A stretch of DNA of 64,000 bases, taken from contig NZ_MJAP01000034.1 in the NCBI RefSeq assembly GCF_001884735.1, positions 372,001-436,000 on the forward strand, given 5' to 3'. Within the stretch, counting starts at the first letter, position 1; each line of letters begins with the position of its first letter. Positions 19,247-27,674 of this stretch are shown here, piece by piece. This DNA is from Natronohydrobacter thiooxidans. GTDB taxonomy: Bacteria; Pseudomonadota; Alphaproteobacteria; Rhodobacterales; Rhodobacteraceae. The notes under the pieces are model-generated. The model was not told the DNA's origin. It ran no database searches and saw only the letters and a program-made list of their open reading frames with translations. The translations under genes and the position numbers were made by a program.

Positions 19247-20962
19247 ATGAACTTCACGGACGCGCTAAAAACCCGACAATCTCTAATCGCCAAAATTGGC
19301 CACGACGAAGCGTATCTTTGTCTTGCGGTCGCGCTCTTCATCGAGGAGCCAGACGTCGATTTGTTGGCGAGTGAAGGTCTTACCGAAGGCGGAAATGATA
19401 AGAAAATCGACTTCATTTATCACGATCCGAATTCAAAGCGTTTGGTTTTCGCCCAAGGCTATCTGGCGAAAAAGCCGAAAGACGAAGCCCCGAGCAACAA
19501 AGCCTCAGACCTCAATACGGCTTGTGCTTGGCTTCTGTCTGGAGACCTGACAACGGTACCAGAAAAGCTGCGGGAAATCATTATAGGCTTCCGCGCTGCA
19601 ATAGATGCAGGCGAAATCGAATCAATTGACCTTTTATACGTCCACAATTTACCGGAATCAGTGAACGTAACTCGCGAGCTTCAAACAGTCGAAAGCCATC
19701 TACGTACAACGCTCGCGGACGATAAAATTACGGTTCGTTCACATGAGCTCGGTAAGGCTAAGATTGAGCATCTGTTTACAGCTCAAGACTCCCACATTGA
19801 AGTGATTGACGACATTGATTTCCCTTGGGAAATTGGCATCACTCAAATAGGAGACAACTGGACAGCTGGTGTTGCCACAGTAGAGGCGAACTGGTTGCAT
19901 GGTCTCTACGAGAAATACGGCGACAAGTTATACAGTGCGAACTATCGTGGATTCCTCGGTGCCGACGGTCGAAAACGAGTCAACTCTGGAATCCGCGAAA
20001 CTGCTGAAAAGGAGCCCAAAGACTTTTGGGCCTACAACAACGGCATTACAGTGCTAACCCTTTCTATAGGCGATAAGAAAAAGGGTAAAAGAACTTTGCG
20101 GGGAGTTTCCATCATCAACGGAGCGCAAACTTCCGGAACTATTGGTTCAATTGATAAATCTAAAACGTCACTCGATGAAGTGAAGCTGCTTTGTCGGGTC
20201 ATTGAATGCTCTGATCAAGCAACCATCGACAAGATTGTTCGCTTCAATAATACTCAAAACGTTATCACCACGTGGGATCGATTCAGCAATGATGCTGACC
20301 AGAAGCGGCTGTCTGACGAGTTTGATGAACTCGGGTACGCTTACAATCGCAAGCGTGGCTTCAATGCCCACGGTGACCAGATTGGAATTGAGCAAGTACT
20401 GCAACCCTTGCTTGCATTCCACGGCCGTCCTACAGATGCGGTTCGAGGTAAGGCACAGCTTTTTGTTCAAGGGCACTTATACAGGAGCGCATTTGAAAAC
20501 AAGAAAGCCAGACATATTTTGCTCGTATACTCTCTCGCCCGCGCAATCGATAACAAAAGGCTTGAGTTAAAGGCTAAATCAAATGAGGGTGCTCTAATAT
20601 CGGTCGAGGCCAGGCAGTTGGCACTCCTGAGGAACCTCAATTTCAAACCGTTTCTCATTGCTGCAATAGCGAACAGTCTTGAAACCATTGTCGGCACCTA
20701 TTGCGACCCTCTGACGGTCAGCTTCAAACCCGCTGCCATCAAGGGCACAGTATTGACCGATCTCTCAGCAAGATGGCTGCCAATAGTAGAAGCTGTACTT
20801 CCACTTCTCACAGCCATTGTCCAACCAGATACATTTTTCAAGAAGCTTAGTTCGGAAGACGACTTTATGAGCCAAACAAAAGCTCAGTTAGACGCCATGC
20901 TCGTCGCGACCGGGCAACCCGAAAAATGTTCTGATTTTTCATCGATGGTGGCATCAACCTGA
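19247..20962 (+). CDS. AIPR (abortive infection phage resistance) family protein
   Basis: 571 residues from the ATG at 19247; an ATG at 19214 overlaps the predicted -10 box. The AIPR core is clear: YRGFLGADGRKRVNSGIRET (about 232-251), DFWAYNNGITVL (about 254-265) and VSIINGAQTSGTI (about 286-298). The N-terminus resembles a PD-(D/E)xK nuclease fold, with GGNDKKIDFIY (D55) and LVFAQGYLAKK (Q70), but the usual QxK reads QGY. Members are linked to phage defence by abortive infection. The gene is visibly AT-richer than its neighbours and stands alone, so horizontal acquisition is likely. Function is inferred from family only. Confidence 0.85.
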   Translation: MNFTDALKTRQSLIAKIGHDEAYLCLAVALFIEEPDVDLLASEGLTEGGNDKKIDFIYHDPNSKRLVFAQGYLAKKPKDEAPSNKASDLNTACAWLLSGDLTTVPEKLREIIIGFRAAIDAGEIESIDLLYVHNLPESVNVTRELQTVESHLRTTLADDKITVRSHELGKAKIEHLFTAQDSHIEVIDDIDFPWEIGITQIGDNWTAGVATVEANWLHGLYEKYGDKLYSANYRGFLGADGRKRVNSGIRETAEKEPKDFWAYNNGITVLTLSIGDKKKGKRTLRGVSIINGAQTSGTIGSIDKSKTSLDEVKLLCRVIECSDQATIDKIVRFNNTQNVITTWDRFSNDADQKRLSDEFDELGYAYNRKRGFNAHGDQIGIEQVLQPLLAFHGRPTDAVRGKAQLFVQGHLYRSAFENKKARHILLVYSLARAIDNKRLELKAKSNEGALISVEARQLALLRNLNFKPFLIAAIANSLETIVGTYCDPLTVSFKPAAIKGTVLTDLSARWLPIVEAVLPLLTAIVQPDTFFKKLSSEDDFMSQTKAQLDAMLVATGQPEKCSDFSSMVAST

Positions 20963-21320
20963 GCGGCGGCGATTGATGTTTTGTGTGACGCAGCTCCGAG
21001 TCCATCTTCTTCGTTGGCATCCCCGAAGTTTGAAATCGTTTCGGGTATCAGATTCTATCCGGCTTTCGTGCGAGATGAACGAGGATGATTGTGTCTGCTA
21101 TAGGCTGGCTGCGGCCCGATGCACCCGCAGAATTTTAAGCGGCCTGTGCGTCCGCTCAGGGCTCGAAGCCGTCATGGGGTATCTTGTGTCAGATGCAGAG
21201 TACTAGCGCCTGCCATTCCGGGGGCTTTCGCATTCGGGCCGCAATTATCCCCCCGGATCATTTCCGGACGCCCCTCATCACTGGCGCGACGCTCCCCCGT
21301 CATCCCGGCAGGCGCTGCCC
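20963..21320. other. 358-bp stretch without a gene downstream of the AIPR gene
   Basis: Only short, unconvincing frames are present. GC content rises again to the right. A GGGGGCTTTCGCATTCGGGCCGC segment near 21220 shows partial inverted symmetry with flanking CCCCCGGA sequence but no terminator T-run. I see no integrase, terminal repeat or tRNA that would mark an island end. Confidence 0.5.
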
Positions 21321-21640
21321 TCACCCGGGCTCCGAACCGGGTGATGCAGCCGTCGCGGGCCGCAATCTGTAGCGCGCCGGATGCGCGTAATGGGGCAGGG
21401 CCGCCTCGCTGATCCGGCGCAACTCGGGCGGCAGATCCGGCAGCGGCGCTTCCGCGCCCCCAAAGCCCGTGGAGCGATTACCAGACCGGCGCCCGGATCC
21501 CGTCATAGGGTTTCGGACCAGCAGACCGGCGCAGCATCCGGGCGCGATACTCCAGCCCCAATCCTTGACAGAGCGCAGGCATCATCCCCTCGGGATCGGC
21601 GCGGATATCGGCTCGGTCGAACACCAAGCGCGGATTTTTC
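21321..21640 (-). pseudogene. Frameshifted C-terminal remnant, sulfotransferase-like
   Basis: Two minus-strand frames make one protein tail: NPRLVFDRADIRADPEG...GLGLEYRARMLRR...GPKPYDGIRAPVW, then a stop, then NRSTGFGGAEAPLPDLPPEL...ALPHYAHPARYRLRP in another frame. The break is at about 21478-21480. The joined tail resembles sulfotransferase-like proteins of Rhodobacteraceae (SADIRADPEGM, AGPKPYDG, HRSTGF). Nothing recognisable precedes NPRLVF, so the N-terminal part is missing. The family call is from memory and tentative; the frameshifted state is seen directly. Confidence 0.5.
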
Positions 21641-21856
21641 GCCTGATGAAATCGATTTTCAGAATTTGCGGGTGTTTTGCCCGGACTCTCCGACCTGGCC
21701 CGTCCAGAATGAAAAACGCTTTCAAAAACCCCGGCTTGTTGCACAGAATCGATATTCTCCAGCGTCACCCCGGCATATTTCGCCCCGAAACTTGCCAAAA
21801 CCCGATCCGGGTGCCGGATCAGCCCAACGCCCCGCGAGCCTCTGAAAAGCCCTTGT

Positions 21857-22597
21857 TCATGCCCGCGCGATCAGCGCCCGCGTGGCCCGGATCGCGGCAT
21901 ATTCCGAGCGGGTCTTGCCGCGCAGACGGTGCAGCCAGACGCCCGGTTGCGCGAGATATTCCAGCCACCACAGGTTTCTGGACAGGCTTTGGGTCTTGCG
22001 CCAGACGGTCTCGGACCCCGCGGCGCGATAGCCTTGCAGGGCCAGTTCCGCGAGCTCTGTCTCGGTGCCAAGCGTGGCATAGACCGAATGCAGCAGCAGC
22101 GAGAGGTCACGCGCCTTGTCGCGCGTGCGGGCATGCAACCTGGCCCCGGCTTCGAGGTCGAGAAAGGTCAAGTCCTTGTCATTCCAGCAAATATCGCGCA
22201 GCGAAGGGCGCCCATGCGCCAACCCGCGCGCATGAAGTTCGGCCAGCGCCGCGCCCGTGCGCTGCATCAGGCTGGCATCGGCCTGCCCGCGATAGACCAG
22301 CGATTGCAGCGGTGTGCCATGATCGGCGAGCACGATCCTGTCGCTCTCCGCAGCCACAATCCGCGCGACCGCCGCCCCCTTTGCCGCGAAGCCCCGCAGC
22401 AATTCCACCTCGCGCGCGAAGGCGGCTTTCGGATCACCTTTCTGAAGCCGCCAGCGCAGCGACGCGTGCTGTTCGGGCATTTTCACGAAATAGGATTTCC
22501 CCTCATGCGTGATCGGGGTCAGACGGCGCGGGGGCAGAGCGCGCGCGATCTGCAACAGGCGCTCGGCCAGCGTGCTTTCCGTGTCAGTTGGCGGCAT
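21857..22597 (-). CDS. Kinase-like protein (Kdo/RIO-kinase fold, small)
   Basis: 246 residues from the ATG at 22597, which has GGGGA 6 nt upstream. The fold pattern is a small lipopolysaccharide-kinase/RIO-like kinase: candidate ATP lysine K39 in SYFVKMP, E64 in REVELLRGF, a loop LHARGLAHGRPSLRDICWND (119-140) and a DFG-like FLDLEA (D148). The loop has HGR where classical kinases have H-x-D, with D135 five residues later. No membrane segment. It is divergent from crcB. The substrate is unknown; a phosphotransferase acting on a lipid or sugar is an inference from the fold. Confidence 0.6.
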   Translation of the reverse strand: MPPTDTESTLAERLLQIARALPPRRLTPITHEGKSYFVKMPEQHASLRWRLQKGDPKAAFAREVELLRGFAAKGAAVARIVAAESDRIVLADHGTPLQSLVYRGQADASLMQRTGAALAELHARGLAHGRPSLRDICWNDKDLTFLDLEAGARLHARTRDKARDLSLLLHSVYATLGTETELAELALQGYRAAGSETVWRKTQSLSRNLWWLEYLAQPGVWLHRLRGKTRSEYAAIRATRALIARA

Positions 22598-22686
22598 GCA
22601 ATTCCCCGAAGCCCTGTGAATTGATTGACAGTCTTTGGGTGGTTGGCGCAAAACTCCGGCCACGGCAACCCGAATGTGACCTGCAA

Positions 22687-23085
22687 ATGACGATCACGCT
22701 TTCAGATTTTCTGCTGATCTGCCTTGCCGGGGGTTTGGGTAGCATGCTCAGGGCCAGCATGACCTCGCTTCTGTCGCATCGGCTGCACCCGGCGGGCACG
22801 ATATTTGTTATCAATGCCTTAGGCAGTCTTCTGATCGGCTTTGCCTTTGGCTTCGCGCTCGGTCTCGCCCCGTCCACAGGCGCGGCTGACCTGCCGAAAG
22901 CCTTTATCCTCTTCGGCATGGGGCTTTTGGGCGGGTTCACCACGGTCTCGACCTTCGCGCTGCAAGTGCATGAGCTGTGGTTGGCCGGGCGCGGGCGCGC
23001 GGCGCTGATCACGGCAGGCGGATCAGTGCTGTTATGCCCGCTGATGGCGGCGCTGGGGCTAATCCTGGCGCTGGGGGCCGGGTGA
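22687..23085 (+). CDS. crcB: Fluoride channel subunit CrcB/Fluc, first copy
   Basis: 132 residues, four membrane segments, CrcB signatures GGLGSMLRASMTSLL near the N-terminus and GLLGGFTTVSTFALQ (conserved Phe/Thr of the fluoride pore). It exports fluoride passively. The second crcB begins in its stop codon (TGATG), so the two are a dual-gene pair expected to form antiparallel heterodimers. The ATG at 22687 was chosen because the family N-terminus starts there; the ribosome site is weak. I see no fluoride riboswitch in the 89-nt leader. Confidence 0.9.
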   Translation: MTITLSDFLLICLAGGLGSMLRASMTSLLSHRLHPAGTIFVINALGSLLIGFAFGFALGLAPSTGAADLPKAFILFGMGLLGGFTTVSTFALQVHELWLAGRGRAALITAGGSVLLCPLMAALGLILALGAG

Positions 23086-23431
23086 TGGGGCTTTGGGCGG
23101 TCGGACTGGGGGGCGCTCTGGGCACGGGGCTGCGGGGCGCGCTCAGCCTGCTGGCGCTGCATCTGCTGGCCGAACACGCCTATCTGGCGACGCTGGTTGC
23201 CAATGTGCTGGGCGCGGGGCTGATCGGCTATCTGGCGACGCGCAGCCTGTCACTCGGGCGACGCGCCTTCTGGATGACCGGGTTCTGCGGCGGTTTCACC
23301 ACCTTCTCATTGTTTTCGCTGGAGATTGTGACTCTGCTGGAGCGATCCCTGACCGGGGCGCTCGCCTATGGCAGCGCCTCGCTGGTGCTGTGGATGCTCG
23401 CTGTCTGGGGCGGCTGGCGCTGGGGTCGGGG

Positions 23432-23435
<4 letters not shown>
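23085..23435 (+). CDS. crcB: Fluoride channel subunit CrcB/Fluc, second copy
   Basis: 116 residues, four membrane segments. It starts MGLWAVGLGGALGTGLRGALSLL and has the pore signature GFCGGFTTFSLFSLE and LVANVLGAGLIGYLATRS. It is distinct in sequence from the preceding copy, which fits heterodimeric Fluc channels in which the two subunits have opposite fixed topology. Translationally coupled to the first copy. Its 3' end overlaps the convergent fabI end by 4 nt, so there is no room for a terminator between them. Confidence 0.9.
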
Positions 23436-24220
<785 letters not shown>

Positions 24221-24230
24221 GATCCGCTCC

Positions 24231-25460
24231 TCAGTCGCGCCAGGCGCTCATGATGAGCGTGGCATTGGTGCCGCCAAAGCCGAAGCTGTTGGACAGGACC
24301 GAGTCGAGTTCAATGTTTTCAACGAGTTGCGTGGCGATCTCACCCTCGCGGATGGCGGGGTCAAGCTCGGTCACATTGGCGGAGGCTGCGATGAACCTGC
24401 CCTGCATCATCAGCAGGCTGTAGATCGCTTCCTGCACGCCGGTCGCGCCAAGCGAGTGGCCGGTCAGCGATTTGGTCGAGGAGATCGGGGGCACATTGCC
24501 TTCGCCCCAGATGCGGCGGATCGCCTCAACCTCCGTCACATCGCCTGCGGGGGTCGAGGTGCCATGGGCGTTGATATAGCTGACCTTGCGGTCCGAGGGC
24601 AGGGTGTCGAGGGCAAGGCGCATCGAGCGCTCACCGCCTTCGCCCGAGGGGGCGACCATATCATGCCCGTCCGAGGTCGCGCCATAGCCGGTCACTTCGG
24701 CATAGATTTTCGCACCGCGCGCCTTGGCGTGTTCAAGTTCTTCCAGAACCAGCACGCCGCCACCGCCGCCGATCACAAAGCCGTCGCGGGTCACGTCAAA
24801 GGCGCGGGCGGCGGTCTCTGGCGCGTCATTATATTTCGAGGACATCGCGCCCATCGCATCAAACAGGCAGGAGAGGGTCCAGTCCAGTTCTTCGCCGCCA
24901 CCGGCGAAGATGATATCCTGTTTGCCCATCTGGATCAGTTCGGCGGCATTGCCGATGCAATGTGCCGATGTCGAACAGGCCGAGGTGATCGAGTAATTCA
25001 CGCCCTTGATCCTGAAGGGCGTCGCCAGACAGGCCGAGTTGGTGGAGGACATGCAGCGCGTGACCATGAAGGGGCCCATGCGCTTGGGGCTGCCTTTCTC
25101 GATCACGATCTGATGGGCCTGAAACAGGTTCGAGGTGGAGGGCCCGCCCGAGCCCATGATCAGACCGGTGCGCGGGTTCGAGACATCGGCCGCGTCAAGC
25201 CCGGCATCGGCAATCGCCTGTTCCATCGACAGGAAATTATAGGCCGCGCCCGCGCCCATGAAGCGCAGGTTGCGCTTGTCGATATGGTCTTCGAGCACGA
25301 TCTGCGGTTTGCCATAGACCTGGCTGCGGAAACCGTGTTCGGCATGTTCCGGCGCGAAAACAATGCCCGAGCGGCCTGCGCGCAGGCTGTCCGACACTTC
25401 TGCGGCGGAATTTCCGATGGGGGAAATGATCCCCAGACCTGTGATGACGACGCGGCGCAT
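24231..25460 (-). CDS. fabB: 3-oxoacyl-[acyl-carrier-protein] synthase I
   Basis: 409 residues of the ketoacyl synthase family. Catalytic Cys162 lies in [13 protein letters not shown], the two His in [11 protein letters not shown] and [11 protein letters not shown], with a C-terminal [14 protein letters not shown]. Sequence features fit FabB, which elongates unsaturated intermediates, more than FabF. In many related genomes fabA lies directly upstream and fabI downstream. Here fabI is present, but fabA is not in the window; a family A palindrome and an unrelated operon lie upstream. GGGAGGGACC precedes the ATG. Confidence 0.92.
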   Translation of the reverse strand: MRRVVITGLGIISPIGNSAAEVSDSLRAGRSGIVFAPEHAEHGFRSQVYGKPQIVLEDHIDKRNLRFMGAGAAYNFLSMEQAIADAGLDAADVSNPRTGLIMGSGGPSTSNLFQAHQIVIEKGSPKRMGPFMVTRCMSSTNSACLATPFRIKGVNYSITSACSTSAHCIGNAAELIQMGKQDIIFAGGGEELDWTLSCLFDAMGAMSSKYNDAPETAARAFDVTRDGFVIGGGGGVLVLEELEHAKARGAKIYAEVTGYGATSDGHDMVAPSGEGGERSMRLALDTLPSDRKVSYINAHGTSTPAGDVTEVEAIRRIWGEGNVPPISSTKSLTGHSLGATGVQEAIYSLLMMQGRFIAASANVTELDPAIREGEIATQLVENIELDSVLSNSFGFGGTNATLIMSAWRD

Positions 25461-25574
25461 GGTCCCTCCCGGTAAAACAGTCGTGCCTGTCTATGGCAGT
25501 GCGCGCGGCGGGGCAAGGGTCTTGGCGTGGTGGTTTTGACGGTCCGGGGGGATGCGGGCACTATCGGGGGTGGG

Positions 25575-25603
25575 GTAGGGTGCGTGCTGAGCACGCACCT
25601 TAC
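25575..25603. repeat. Family A palindromic repeat, copy 2
   Basis: 29 nt with arms GTAGGGTGCGTGCT and AGCACGCACCTTAC around a single G. One arm mismatch (T for C at 25600). It begins 1 nt after the stop codon of the GATase-like gene and lies about 115 nt upstream of fabB. Confidence 0.88.
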
Positions 25604-25604
25604 A

Positions 25605-27674
25605 TCAGCGCCCTTCGCGCAGCCATGCCCCCAGCGCCAGCCCGGCGGCCAGCAGAAGCCATGCCCAACCCGGCAGCAAAGCGCTGGTCCGCAGATCGCG
25701 GGTCAGATAGGCCTCGCGCGGGGTCAGGCCCAGCCAGCCGCGCCCGGCAGCGGCACGGCCCTCGCGCACAAGGCGCAGCTCGGGCAGACCCTCTTCCAGC
25801 CGCACGGAACCGCCGCGCGTGGCATTCACCAGCGGGCCCAGCTTCTCGGCCGTGGCGATGGTTTCCTCGAACTCGCGCGGGGCCTGGGGGCCAAGCGCGA
25901 TCACCGCCTTCAGATCGCCCTCGGTCAGACGGTAGAGGCCGGTTTCGGGCGCGTCAAATTCGGCGCGGAAACTGCCGGGGCTGTCCTCGGTCAGATCCAG
26001 CAGGGTCTCGGTCCCGTCGGGGCCGGTCACGGTCACCTCCCCCACCTCGTCGCGCAGGCTGCGGCGCAGGATCGTCACGCGGTTGCCTTCGGCGGTCGCG
26101 CTCAGGGTTTCCTCTTCCAGTTCCGGCTCGCCCATCATCCAATGCGCCAGCCGCCGCAAGAGTTCCAGTTGCGGCCCGCCGCCCTCGAACCCGCGATCCC
26201 AGAGCCATGTCTGATCCGAGGCCAGCAGCGCCATGCGCCCCGCGCCCACCCGGTCGAGCATCAGCAGCGGGCGGTCCCCCACGCCGCTCATCACGGTCTG
26301 GCCCCGCTCCGGCACCATCTCGATCTGGCGGAACCAGCGCCCCCAGCCGGGGCCGTCCTCTGCGGCGGGGGCCAGCGCTTCCAGCCCCGCAGTCACCGGA
26401 TGGCGCTGGCCAAGCTCGGTCACGCGCGGGGTAAAGCCTTCCTCAATCACGCGCGCGGTGGGCCGGGCCGGGAAGACCTCGCCCAGGGGCGAGCGCCAGA
26501 TGCTGTCGGCGCTGGCGAGTTCGGGGCCCCCCACCACCAGAAGCGCGCCGCCCTCTTCGACATAGCGGGCGATATTGGCGTAATAGCTGTTGGGCAGGAT
26601 GCCGCGACGGCGGTAGCGGTCGAAGATGATCAGGTCGAACTCGTCGATCTTCTCGACAAAGAGTTCGCGCGTCGGGAAGGCGATGAGCGAGAGTTCATTG
26701 ACCGGCACCCCGTCATGGCGGTCGGGCGGGCGCAGGATGGTGAAATGTACCAGATCCACCGCCGGGTCGGATTTCAAGAGGTTGCGCCATGTCCGCTGCC
26801 CGGCATTGGGCTCGCCCGAGACCAGAAGCACGCTGAGGCGGTCGCGCACCCCGTTGATCTGGACCACGGCGGCGTTGTTGCGGGTGGTTAACTCACCGGG
26901 CGCTTCGTCAAGCTCGAATTGCAGCACATTCATCCCGCCGCGTTCCAGCGTGACGGTGATTTCCATATCCTCGCCCACTGGCACCATGGCGCGCTGCATC
27001 TCGCCGCCATTGATCGCGTAATTCAGCGCCGCATAGCTGCTTTCGCCGCGGGGCACCGCGCCCTGATCCTCGATTCGCAGCCCGAGTGTGATCGGCTCGC
27101 CCAGAATGGCGAAAGCGGGGGCGTTGCGCAGGATCAGGCGGCGATCCCAGTCGCTGGCCTTGCCGGTCTTGAGCAGGTGGAAAGGGGCGGGCAGGGTCAG
27201 GCCGGGGGCTTCGTCATGGGTCTGGCCGTCAGAGATGGCGAAGACGCCCGCCAGCCGGTCGCGCGGCAGATCCGAGAGCGCTTCGGCCAGTGCGGTGTTG
27301 ATCTCGGTGCCCTGATTGCGCGGCCCGTCGGGCAGGCGCACCACGCGCGTCTCGATCCCGCCCAGGCCTTCGATCGCGCCTTCAAGGTGGTCGAGCGCGG
27401 CTTCGGTCTGTTCGGCGCGGCTGCCCAGCCGGTTCGAGGCGGTGTCATCGACGACAATCAGCGCGATATCGTCGAGCGTGTCGCGATCCTCGGTCTGCAG
27501 CGAGGGGTTGGTGAGCGCCGCGATCAGCGCCAGTGCCGCAAGCCCGCGCAGCCACCAGCCGCGAAGGCCCCGCCATAGGGCGATCCCGACCATGAGCGCG
27601 GCAATCCCCGTCACGGCCCAGATCAGCGCCCAGTCGAGCAGGGGTGCGAAGATGATCTCCTGCGCGCCGGTCAT
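25605..27674 (-). CDS. Membrane protein with glutamine-amidotransferase-like and VWA-like regions
   Basis: 689 residues. Two N-terminal membrane segments (about 15-33 and 40-56) precede a VWA-like strand ALIVVDDTASNR with D76-x-T78-x-S80 at the metal-site position. A central GATase-like fold includes VLLVSGEPNAGQRTWRNLL and GGALLVVGGPELASADS, but no clear Cys-His-Glu triad. A C-terminal membrane segment follows (SALLPGWAWLLLAAGLALGAWL). It is the last gene of the MoxR/DUF58/BatA operon, overlapping the preceding gene by 4 nt. Likely part of an envelope complex with those proteins; exact role unknown. Confidence 0.75.
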   Translation of the reverse strand: MTGAQEIIFAPLLDWALIWAVTGIAALMVGIALWRGLRGWWLRGLAALALIAALTNPSLQTEDRDTLDDIALIVVDDTASNRLGSRAEQTEAALDHLEGAIEGLGGIETRVVRLPDGPRNQGTEINTALAEALSDLPRDRLAGVFAISDGQTHDEAPGLTLPAPFHLLKTGKASDWDRRLILRNAPAFAILGEPITLGLRIEDQGAVPRGESSYAALNYAINGGEMQRAMVPVGEDMEITVTLERGGMNVLQFELDEAPGELTTRNNAAVVQINGVRDRLSVLLVSGEPNAGQRTWRNLLKSDPAVDLVHFTILRPPDRHDGVPVNELSLIAFPTRELFVEKIDEFDLIIFDRYRRRGILPNSYYANIARYVEEGGALLVVGGPELASADSIWRSPLGEVFPARPTARVIEEGFTPRVTELGQRHPVTAGLEALAPAAEDGPGWGRWFRQIEMVPERGQTVMSGVGDRPLLMLDRVGAGRMALLASDQTWLWDRGFEGGGPQLELLRRLAHWMMGEPELEEETLSATAEGNRVTILRRSLRDEVGEVTVTGPDGTETLLDLTEDSPGSFRAEFDAPETGLYRLTEGDLKAVIALGPQAPREFEETIATAEKLGPLVNATRGGSVRLEEGLPELRLVREGRAAAGRGWLGLTPREAYLTRDLRTSALLPGWAWLLLAAGLALGAWLREGR

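Noticed and set aside
22598-22686. Possible fluoride riboswitch before crcB
   Set aside because: I could not find the conserved pseudoknot pattern in the short leader; a covariance model run would be needed to be certain.
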